Below are positions 54,957-64,000 of a DNA stretch of 64,000 bases, in pieces. The position numbers and the translations under genes were made by a program. Numbering within the stretch: position 1 is the first letter of the stretch; each line of letters begins with the position of its first letter. The stretch is from Clarkia xantiana subsp. parviflora (taxonomy: Eukaryota > Streptophyta > Magnoliopsida > Myrtales > Onagraceae). The notes beneath the pieces were generated by a model. It did no database searches. It saw nothing but the letters and a program-made list of their open reading frames with translations, and was not told where the DNA came from. Where the stretch lies: the NCBI GenBank assembly GCA_036873135.1, contig JAPTYO010000015.1:7729683-7793682 (forward strand). The letters are read 5' to 3'.

Positions 54957-57025
54957 GATAGTAGCTGCAAAAAGACTAACTCCGAAAAGAAGACAGCAAG
55001 ATTTGATATCCTGAAAAGTGCAGTCAACAGTCCCATCAGTGCGCAAGAACGTATCAAACACTTATACAAACATCTATGCAATGAATGCTCCATATGGAAC
55101 AACTATGTACGTATAAGACTTGTTAGTCTTCGCACAACAAGTAACAAGCATCATGCAAGGGGGCAACCCCTTCAACACATCGACCTTCATGTCGACATCG
55201 AGCTCATACTCGCAACATACATGACAACATGGGTGAAATATTTTCTAAAGTGTTTTGCTCAAGATGACAGTCAGCATACTACAAGTTGTCAGCATGTTAC
55301 TAAGTGTCAGCATGTTACTAAGTGTCAGCATACAACAAGCTGTCAGCATATTACCAAGTGTTAGCATATGACAAGGTGTTTACATACAACAAAATATTGC
55401 TGAAATATTGTCTGAGTATTTCACTTACGACATGGGACTATACGCGGCAAGAAACCAACCGTCAGAAAATATTGTCTAAGTATTTCACTGATATCAACAA
55501 TCCACAAGTGGCACAGAATCAATTATCAAGGAACATTCTCCAAGTATTCTAGCATGAAGGCGGATAGCACGCATCAAGTAGCAAACATCAACTTCTACAA
55601 AATATTTTCTAAGTGTTTCTATGCCGGCGGTCGACAAGAATCATATGACAACATCAATGGTAACAAGCATTAGATATTACCAAAATATTTTCTAAGTGTT
55701 TTAGCATGTTTGCAGACAGTGGCCAATGATCAATACACGATGCTCAACGCACATCACCTAACTTATCACTATCAACATACAACAATTGACGATCATGTCC
55801 GAACAACTATCAATCGTCAACACCAAGCATGCTAAGACAATGGCTAAAGCATGGAACAACATGTCGGCAGTGAATACTATGCATAAAATAAGTGTAACAA
55901 TTCATTTATACCCTTCTAAAATTTTCAGCACTTAGAAAAATTTTGGTCGATTTGGGAAGCTAATTATCCTAATGCATTTTATCAAACACTTTATGTGCAT
56001 GTTAAGATGACTAAACACATGATGATTCCAAGATCAAATCAAGGCCAAACGAAGTCACAAAATGTCCAGCCATATGCGGAATTGGACTCACCAACATGAC
56101 GCGAGTCCGAATTGCCACTCGCCGTCACCAGGAAATCCACGTGCCGCCCCAGAAATCCACGCGCCGCCCCTCCCTTCTCACGCTGCCGTGGGTTACTCTT
56201 TGCTTGGCCGGACATTGATCGATGTCGATTATGGTGTGACTAGTCCAAATTTACAACTCTAAAAGCTCCTTCTTCACCAAGTAATGAGAGCTTCTTGGAA
56301 AACTATCAATGGAGGATGTAAGCTAATGAATACTCTCTCTCCTAATTTTCACTAATAGTGTTTACACCATGTAATAAGGATTAAACTCCTATCTATTTTC
56401 ATATGTGTCCCTAGCATCATGTACAAGCATGTTTGTATCTCTCCTATGTTTACATTACGTACATACTCCACAATACTTCATGACACACCACATATGATTA
56501 TTATTACATGCTACGTGCATATAGTCTATTATGCATGATTCTTATTTATGACTGATATATGATTATTTTTATATTCTAAAATGAATTTCATGTTTACATC
56601 ATGTTTCATATTGACACCATGCTTCATGTTGACAACATATTCTCCAGTTTTATATTGCTATAAGTATTTTTCTTATTGCATAATTACCTCATCCATATAG
56701 TACATTGTCATCTCCATATTAACATCATGCAACACGTTCACGTCATGTACCGTACCATGTTGCATGATTATTTATTCCTATAAGTATTTTGCTTATTGCA
56801 TGTCATTACGAGTACGTCATTAATTGCATGTCGTTATATACATATATCGTCGGTTACACTAACCCCGTGAACAGATTACACACATTCATCGGAAAATTAA
56901 AGATGGACGAATTTGTGACCCGTACACTCGATTGACAAACAGGCCACCCCTGAGGTCAGTGCCGAACCTAAATTGGACGAATATCCTATCTTAAATAGAG
57001 TCAAGCATGGGTTTTGAACCGCTAC
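54957..57025. other. B3 3' non-coding region
   Basis: About 2 kb without supported genes. It carries repeated aatattttctaagtgtttt words (55240-55720) and tgtcagcat/ttactaagtg repeats (55270-55380) shared in style with B2. A CG-richer patch near 56090-56190 (ccacgcgccgcccc) stands out. A promoter for the antisense aORF is expected near its left end. Confidence 0.5.
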
Positions 57026-57041
57026 TTGACTCGGGGGCAAG
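57026..57041 (+). other. B3 polypurine tract
   Basis: gactcgggggcaag abuts the LTR start, as in B1. Confidence 0.88.
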
Positions 57042-57707
57042 TGATGGATATCTGTCCAATTCGGGTTCGCATCGGACTTCGCAAACACGTCAGAACCACA
57101 AACGGATTTTACCACGGTCACCCCGGGTCAAAACGGTTCGGATGCGCGCAGCACCCGGACCAGGACCTCCGGATTGCCCCAAGGTAATCCGGGCCTCCGG
57201 ATTGCCAAGGCAATCCGGACCATGTCAGACGTCGACATGGTCCGGACTGCCGACTAGCACTGCGCACTTACCCCTATTTTTGCTAAGTATGAGAAGTCAG
57301 TGCGCACATAGCCAACCTTGATGACGGTACGTGTTTTCCTTTAAACCGGCGTCGAATCGTATAAAACCGGGCACGGTTCTTTGGTTTCCTATAAATAGGG
57401 ACCTAGGCCTCCCATTTTGGACAACTCTCTCAATTTGGCTTTTTGGGCTCTGACCTCTCTCTACATACTCTCTCTCTCTCTCTAGATTGTGACTTAAGCA
57501 TCAAAGAGGGTTCAACCAGCACCCCCCTCACCATGCTGGTTATTGCCCATTTTGTAGGACCCGACGCGTGAGGAGTCGAGACCAGAGCCGAAGCCGGATC
57601 CGGGGACAGACGATTGCGACGTGCTGATAGGAATCCGTACCTGTATGCACATCCAATCCGCCCGAAGAGAACAACCTGAGGAGTCCCAGGTGGAATCGAC
57701 CTCAACA
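57042..57707 (+). repeat. B3 3' LTR (666 bp)
   Basis: It starts TGATGGATATCTGTCC and ends CCTCAACA (the end shared with B2). U3 has several ccgga..tccgg half-palindromes. The TATA box is tataaataggg near 57393, followed by a (CT)n tract near 57470. The bases after it (ctatg) would be the right target duplication, unverifiable because the left end is lost. Confidence 0.85.
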
Positions 57708-59013
57708 CTATGCATCGTTGCCTTCCCCCCTTGATCTGAGAGTTGGTACGTGTAGTTGTTCTTCGCATATATATGTGTTCGATGTTTTGAACATTTCCCT
57801 TGTTGAGCCAAGTAGCGTTGTCCGCACTTTGAGGAAGGCTTGTAATTTGCTTTCCCTCTTTTTACTTGTCATCAAATCAAAACTTGCAAAACATGGTTAT
57901 ATCAATTTGTTCATTATCATAGAATATCAGGTGAAAGATTACCCTTTGGCTGGAGATACTTGTCGAGCTTAATACGTCTCGCCTTTTCCTCAGTGAATTT
58001 TCCAAGGATCTAGAGGGGTGTCTTTCTAACTGCGATCATCTTCATGTTATGTTTGTGGGGTTGCCCCTGTATTAGCTATGTCTTGTAGCTCGGATTTCTT
58101 GAAAGTTGTGCTCATGTAGTGTATGTATACCCTGATAAGGGACGTCGGAATGATGGGGTTCATCTCCTTCTTCATTTGTAATAGTCTTTCTTTCATTCAG
58201 TGTTTGGCGCATGCCTTCGATGGTTGGATTTTCTACCGGCGCCTCCTTTGCCAGGATTTGTATCATTTGTTGCCTTTCTTTCCGGTGAGATGGAGAAGGC
58301 AATGTTCATCACCACCCAAGTGCGAGGAACTTGGTGGAGGTGTGAGTCTAGCGTGAGGGCGTGATCTCGAGTCCTCATTTTCCTATCTTGATAAACTTGT
58401 CATTCATTGTATTTACAATGCCGAGTCTAAAGATCTCTGTTCTAAAATTATACTTCGAGATTTAAAACGCGATCATCTACTATATAGTTTCTCCCCATAG
58501 GGAGTTCATAAATGCAAGGATACTTCAAAGGATATGCCGTTCATCTTTGTCCCAGACTCATTGATGGCATTATCATCCCCAATGGGTATGTTGACGTTCC
58601 AGCAAAGCTTACCAGTGGAGCAAGTGGTCTCTTCACTTTGTGTGGATTGCGCGTTGCCATTTGAATGGTGCCCCTCTTGCTTATTAATGTGATGCAATGT
58701 TTTTTAGTAAGGTTGGTGCTAAGCTTCTTGTGGAGGGTTGTAGTATATAAGTGGTTCTTTGTGACCTTCATGGAATTTCTTCAATAGGATGCTAAGGGCA
58801 TTTTTCTCCTTTTTGGGAAGTGGCTTCCAATCCTCAGCATCTATGTGTGGGTAAACAAGTCGTCAATAGTTGGCGTGATACCCACTGTAACTAGCGGAGC
58901 TTCCTTGGAGTATGTTGGACGGGCGGATGCCTCATAAGTACGATGGTTGTGCTTGGGCACATCATAAGATGATGTGGTATTGTATACGGTGCTTCATAAG
59001 ACATGTCATATTG
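57708..59013. other. Unassigned 1.3 kb between B3 and A3
   Basis: No ORF above 85 codons and no protein motif recognised on either strand. The words catcataag and cctcataagt near 58930-59000 faintly recall Tat repeat arrays. Confidence 0.35.
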
Positions 59014-59018
59014 GAATC

Positions 59019-59758
59019 TGTTGGATCACGGTCAAAGCTCCGGTAAGTTCTTGACGGAAAACCTGAACTCCTTAGCTCCGCGTAATCCTGCAAAAAGGGA
59101 TGATCCGGGTGGTGACCCAGAATCCCTCTCCGATGCTTAAATGATAGTTTGAACGATGTGGTGGATAGAAAATAGTCTAAGTTCGTATTAGAGAATGTGT
59201 GTTTTCTGAGGTAACTTCCTCCTTTATACAGGAGGGGAAGTTTCCTCAGTTACCTGTAACCGCGCCTGGCAGTTTACCCACGTTCCGTATATCTCGTTCA
59301 GGATTCCACGTATCTCGCCCCACGCTCCGCGTATCTCGCCCACACTCCGCGTATCTCGGGCACGCCCTGCGTATCTCGGGGGAGTTTATCCGTATCTTAA
59401 CTGTTTCCCCACTACTCTATCTAGTAGGCGGGTTTCTTGGTCTTATCCTCTGATCACAAGTCCCAATCCCTATCGGGGACTCCAGAGTTGTCTCATTCTA
59501 GGTCACCACCCAGGACCCCTCGTCCCACAGGACAGGGCCAGCATTCTCGGGACTTTATTATCGGGGCCTTCTCAAAGGCATATCGAAGCCTACTCAGAGG
59601 CTTCTCGTCGGGAGCATTCCATTCATATATCGGGACCGATCTCGTCGGGACCCCTCATACTGGGCTTCTGGGCCCTCCAGGCCTTTCGCGAGGCCCACTA
59701 GGCTTACCCGCCGTTTATTGACTGTTAACGGGGCTAACGATTACATCGGAACCCATCA
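59019..59758 (-). repeat. A3 3' LTR (740 bp)
   Basis: It has the same ends as A1 and A2 (minus strand TGATGGGTTC..GATCCAACA). U3 repeats with core cgtatctcgcccacgctc lie at 59272-59390 and a TATA box (tataaagg on the minus strand) near 59222. Confidence 0.93.
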
Positions 59759-59775
59759 TTTGCCCCCAAGACATG
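59759..59775 (-). other. A3 polypurine tract
   Basis: The minus-strand tract tgtcttgggggcaaa lies directly before the LTR start, identical to A2. Confidence 0.85.
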
Positions 59776-60367
59776 AGGGACTTATAGTCTGTCGTGTCTT
59801 CCAATTCCGAACCTTCCGACATCGTCATCGAAGGCTTTCATCTTCAGACCTCCCGATATTACCATCAGAGGCTTTTATCTTCAGACTTCCCGATATTACC
59901 ATCAGAGGCTTTTACCTTGGGTGCAACTTTTTAATCACAGAGCTTCTCGCTCACGATTCCTCAGGACTCTAAGGACAGTTGCCAAATCCGAGGAGACTCC
60001 TCGGTTACTCCACCATTAAATGCAAGGGATAATGAAACGACGCCTAAGCAGGCGTGACTGTTGCTTTCTGAAAAAGCAATATTATGTCACTAACGTCTCT
60101 TCCGTACTGTCCCCTATAATCTCGGCGATCCGGATTGAGTCGTTTCGTCTTCAACGGTCCGGATTTGAATCTGTCCAGCTGTCTTTTTTATCTATAAAAG
60201 CCAAAATCCTGGCACTATTCACTCCTTCCTTACCGTTCTGATTTCTGAAAGCTCTTCCATTGTCAAACCTTGAAGCTTTTCTCTTCAAGCCTCGTTTGAT
60301 TCTCCGGCGATCCAAGGCTTCCAGCCGTCCAGATCTTCTCTTCGTCTTCTCCGATCAACCATCCACT
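59776..60367 (+). promoter_or_regulatory. A3 aORF promoter and leader
   Basis: TATA box tctataaaagcc at 60191-60202, about 170 bases before the aORF ATG, matching A2. Upstream there are two or three ~50-base repeats with atcttcagac and ccgatattaccatc (59810-59915), which could be regulatory or just a small tandem duplication. Confidence 0.55.
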
Positions 60368-63021
60368 ATGTCTGGTAAGGTTTTCCTTCTTTGCCTCCGT
60401 GATTTACTGATATTATCTTCTTTTTCTTGCCTAAGTTTTCCCGCTATGTCCGTTTTTAGACGAGGCCAGTTCTAGAGGAAGGAACCTCTTTACATTCGAG
60501 CTTGCTACTAATGAAATCTCGGAGACCCTTTACGAAGCTGCTCTCCGGGAAGGCTGCATCACGTCGGCCTGGGAACCTCTCTTTCCCTACGATGCTCACC
60601 AACCCACCAGGAGAAGACACATTGTTACCCGTCCTCGGGAAGGGGAAGTGTTTGTCTCCACGGGACAAATAAACGCCGGGATCCGATTCCCTTTCTGCGG
60701 GAATCTGGTTGAGATGTGCAACTTCTACCAGACGCATCCAACCACCTTCTCCCCACACGCTATCCGCGTGTGGAATGCCTTCCAAGTTCTGTGCCTCCGC
60801 CAATAATGGACGTACAGCCTGCTGCTCTTCCGTACCTTCTACGGAATGAAGTGTAACAAGGCTGGAGTCTGCTCATTTACCCCTCGACTTCCCAAATGGA
60901 CCAGGGAGCAACTCGCTCGCTTCGGCTGGGATGGCGAGACTTGGAAGTTCAACAAGGATCCGGGGTTCATTCGCGACTCAGGGTCCGACAACAGTGGGTG
61001 GAAGAAGTACTACTTCTTCGTCCAGAACAGCTCCGTCCCATGGCCCCGATGGGAGGTTGTCGCGGACCCTGCCCCCAAGTTCGAATCCTACACCGAGGAC
61101 GACTTCAACACCCTTCAATTGATTCAGCTTTATCGTTGGGGGGAATCCTTCGCTCCCCTTGACGCCAATAAACTCGTGGAGGGGGACCTGATCCAGATCG
61201 GGGTCCAACTCCTCGATTCCATTTCCGAGAATTTGGTTCTTTGGGTAACACTTCTAACTGCCTTTTTACTTTCATTTTTGCAGCCAAGAAGGCATCTCCG
61301 CTGACCCATCTCATGTTGAAGCAGGGGGAGACTGACGCCGTTCCAAGCTCCAAGCAGAAGCGGAAGTCCTTGAAGAGGGGGGCCTCCTCTTCTACGGCTC
61401 CTCCGACTGAGGAGCAAGTTGCGATAGCCAAGCGGGCCAAAAGAGAGGAGGTGAAAAAGGCCTTCGGCGTCACCACCGTCGAGGAAGGTAAGCGTGTTCG
61501 CCAAGCTATTAAAAATTACAGGAGGTCGGTTCCCGAGGAGTTTATCCCCTCCGACCAGCAGTCGCGGGTCAGAGAAATCAAATACATACTCCAAGGGGAA
61601 ACCCCCCACGTCCTCAAGGCGGGCTATTACAACTTCTGTGGAAAGGACCGGTACGTCCCGCGCGGGGTCATCTGGTGCCCCAATAATGAGCTTCCCGACT
61701 TTATTGTCCCCCAACCGCAGGTCCATCGGAGGCTCTAAATCCGACGAAGGCTGCAACTCCAGCGAGGGCTGCGACTCCGCAGGAGCCGATGACAGAGAAT
61801 ACCCTGACGGAAGATCAGTTCCGTCAGGTGTCTAACTTGGATGCTTACCCCTCCTCCGAGGAGCCAAATGAAGGCCTGATTCCCCGCCAGAGGCCAGGGC
61901 GGAGCATCCTGAGGCCAGCTGTGGAGGACGCGTCCCGGAGTCCTCCCTTGGATTTGCGCTCTCCGACTCCGGAGCCTCCGACTGAGGCTTCCAAGGTTAT
62001 TCCTCCTCTTCCCTTGGATGGGAGCCTCTATGAGGTTTACACCCCCGATCAAGAGACGGTTCCCTGGAACCCGATCGAGTCTCTTCGAGGGGTCCCACTC
62101 CATCGGGGAGACCTTCAGCCAGAATTGGCCCTGCACCTGCTGGCAGGGTCAATTCCACCAGCCTTGAGACGTCCGATCTCCTTGGCTGACGAAGATATCG
62201 AGGAGGATCTTCGCGACATGGCCATCCGTCGGATGGAGGTAAAACTTTACCTTCGTTTTTGCTCTTATCTTCGATTATCGGACCTTAACCTTTTATTCCT
62301 TTTGCCTCAGGAAACTGCGAGCCAACAGCGCTGCTTTGGCTACATCCTCGCTCTGAAGGATGCTCTGAAGGAGGAGCGGGCCAGGTCGGACCCCAAAGCC
62401 TTGGCCAAGTTCCAGGAGGACCTTGCCGACGCTGTGGCGGCAAGGGAGAAGATAGCCAAGGAGCAGACCCTCCTTGGCCAGAAGGCTATGGACTTGCAAA
62501 AGTAGGTCCATGACCATGAAGCCGTGCTGCGTCGGGAGCGGAGGATGCTCAAAGAGGAACAGCAGCGGCACGAGGCGGAGAAGAGGCAACTCGTCCTCGA
62601 GAAGAGCATTATCGAGGAAGCTAAGGCGGGACTTGAGGCCGAGAAGGCTGAATTTCCTGCCAGGCTGGCTGAGGCAAAGGCTCAGGGTCGCGAGGAGGGT
62701 CGCGAGGAGTATCGGAACTCCGATGATTTCAAGGCGGATGCCGTGGGGTTCTGCAAGGCCGAGGTGGAGAACGTTCTGTTCAATGCCGTCGAGGAGATTT
62801 ACACGGTATACGAGGATGCCATTGACTTCAAGAAGTCCGAGACCCTCGCCCCCTTCGCGGAGAAATAATTCAACCTCCCCGCGGAAAGTGATGAGGCCGA
62901 TGCCCCCGAGGGTGCCGCGGACCCGACTCCACGAACTGCGGAGCCTTCTGCCCTGGACCCCGCGAATTCTGCTCCTTCCGAAGCTGCTGAGGACCCAACT
63001 TCCAACATGGACCAGGCTTAA
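60368..63021 (+). pseudogene. aORF of A3: four-exon antisense gene, three stops and a frameshift
   Basis: Exon 1 ATGTCTG (60368-60374); exon 2 60460-61244; a 39-base intron (GTAACA..TTGCAG) or slightly longer if AG of ccaag is used; exon 3 to 62238; a 72-base intron with ttgcctcag acceptor; exon 4 62311-63021. The order of domains is as in A2: core domain (ETLYEAALREGCITSAWEPL, GEVFVSTGQINAGIRFPFCG), WPRWEVVADP, QLYRWGESFAPLDANKL, basic KQKRKSLKR, VRQAIKNYRRSVPEEFIP, Pro-rich acidic part, coiled coil, EYRNSDDFKADAVGFC and acidic tail. Damage by comparison with A1/A2: CAA to TAA at 60804, a one-base loss near 61715, CAG to TAG at 62503, TAC to TAA near 62866. Confidence 0.82.
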
Positions 63022-63945
63022 TGCTTCATTCTTTAAGTCCTTGTAATTTCCTCTTTGTTTCCTCCTTGTATCGGAACCTTTAGGCCTTCGAGCCTTTATA
63101 AAAAATTCCTTTCATCTATTTTGGTCTCGATCATTATTGCACTACTTAAAGCGACTTGACTCGTTACTTAAAACGTTCTGATGCATCACTTAAGATGACT
63201 TCATACATCCTTCCGATGCTTCACAAGGACTTACCACTTAAGGTTTCTCATCCATACCATTTAAGGTGATTTCAAGCGTCCTTCGCGACGCTTTCCTCGG
63301 GACCTCACCACTTAAGGTTTCTCGTCCCTGCCGTTCAAGGCCATTTCACACATCACTTAAGATGATTTTATCGCACCATTTAAGGCTTTTATCGCGTCAT
63401 CCCAGACGACTTAATCGTACCCCTTAAGGATTTTTATCGCGTCATTCCAGACGACTTAATCGGACCCCTTTAGGGCTTTTTGCTGCATCATAAAGACGAC
63501 TTACGCGGACCCCTTAGGGCTTTTATTCATACCTAGGCTTTTGGTTGCATCATAAAGACGACTTAATCATACCTCGTAAGGCTTTTGTTCTTACCACGGA
63601 AGGCTTTTTATCGCGCCATAAAGACGGCTTAATCGTACCTCATAAGGCTTTTTAATCATACCTCGGAAGGCTTTTTAATCGTACCTCGGAAGGCTTTTTA
63701 ATCGTACCTCGTAAGGCTTTTTAATCGTACCTCGGAAGGCTTTTTAATCGTACCTCGTAAGGCTCGCGTCCTTTAAGACGACTTAACAACAGTTAGAATA
63801 AATCTAAAAGCAATTTGATCGGAAGCAACTTCTTTTATTCATTAATAACTCAAAGCTTGCTTACATCGGATATCAGATCAATCGATAGATAACTTGCGCC
63901 ATTCGCGGCGACTTAACATCACGCACCTCTTAAGGCGACTTAGGA
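63022..63945. repeat. A3 tandem arrays between aORF and pol
   Basis: Mixed Tat-type modules: cacttaaggtttctcgtcc (63230-63330), then gcatcataaagacgactta units, then about seven copies of a 23-bp unit (cgtacctcggaaggcttttt core, 63590-63765). The dominant unit differs from that of A1 and A2. Confidence 0.85.
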
Positions 63946-64000
63946 TCAAACATGATATTTCTTCAAGTGTGCGCCACTGAAAGAATGTTTCAACGTTTTT
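63946..64000 (-). pseudogene. A3 pol C terminus, cut by window end
   Basis: The minus-strand reading (K)TLKHSFSGAHLKKYHV then TGA at 63946-63948 matches the integrase end of A1. Only these 17 or so codons are inside the window, so the state of the rest is unknown. Confidence 0.85.

Larger units (their letters stand above)
51468..57707 (+). mobile_element. Element B3: 5'-truncated B-family Tat-like element
   Basis: It enters abruptly inside integrase, then shows the Tat order: pol end, tandem-repeat region, antisense aORF, long non-coding region, PPT and 3' LTR. Gag, protease, RT, RNase H and the first half of integrase are missing. The LTR ends and PPT match B2 and B1. Confidence 0.85.
59014..64000 (-). 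mobile_element. Tat-type Ty3/gypsy element A3, 5' part beyond window
   Basis: A minus-strand copy of family A. On the plus strand it reads: target base block gaatc (59014-59018, partner not visible), 3' LTR, PPT, antisense aORF, tandem arrays, and the last codons of pol at the window edge. Confidence 0.93.

Noticed and set aside
57718..58356. Two ORFs of 77-84 codons suggesting a small gene
   Set aside because: No conserved motif, no splice-linked continuation, and stops in every extension.
59199..59972. ORFs over the A3 LTR
   Set aside because: They translate U3 repeats and the LTR of a minus-strand element; equivalents in A1 have different frames.

Overview
The window looks like repeat-dense nuclear DNA of a flowering plant, probably a eudicot. 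Three things point there: an intron-less PLS-class PPR gene, a plant-type NF-YC gene with an intron in its 5' leader, and a mass of nested plant LTR retrotransposons, a CACTA transposon and foldback elements. The style of the antisense element proteins reminds me of Myrtales such as pomegranate, but that is only an impression. No rRNA, tRNA, CRISPR or prokaryotic gene was seen. Only two host genes are supported: a PPR-E protein (21.2-23.2 kb, minus) and an NF-YC transcription factor (33.2-35.3 kb, minus; its reading frame is broken once in a G run).

Layout from left to right. 1-9482: Tat-type Ty3/gypsy element A1 (minus, left end outside the window), with 5' LTR, PBS, frameshifted gag-pol, a 33-bp tandem array and an antisense additional ORF (aORF). 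9656-18758: element E, an LTR element whose ~8 kb interior has no recognisable gag or pol (LARD-like); it is built from minisatellites arranged in a ~2.7-2.9 kb tandem duplication. 18759-20720: copia-like and LINE debris carrying a ~0.9 kb foldback TIR element. 21237-23198: PPR gene. 23424-27283: a foldback MITE split by a 3.26 kb non-autonomous CACTA element with 3-bp TSD. 27551-32258: element B1, a second Tat-like family, bounded by a 5-bp TSD, which has lost all gag-pol but kept its antisense aORF. 33249-35340: NF-YC. 35771-39498: LTR and flank of a further B element (B2) plus LTR-like fragments C1 and D. 39499-51467: copia-type LTR C2 and its leader, interrupted by the full-length element A2 (39874-50966, plus, TSD gtccc). 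51468-57707: 5'-truncated B-family element B3 (plus). 57708-59013: unassigned. 59014-64000: element A3 (minus), cut by the window end.

The A elements share one design: LTR with a 20-bp U3 repeat and TATA box, PBS, gag with a CHHC knuckle and an SR-rich tail, protease with DGGSS, RT, two RNase H domains and integrase without a chromodomain. These are followed by a copy-specific tandem array, then a spliced gene on the opposite strand with its own TATA box, then the polypurine tract and 3' LTR. Every A and B coding copy seen here carries at least one frameshift or stop, often CAG to TAG, so any mobility would need proteins supplied from elsewhere.
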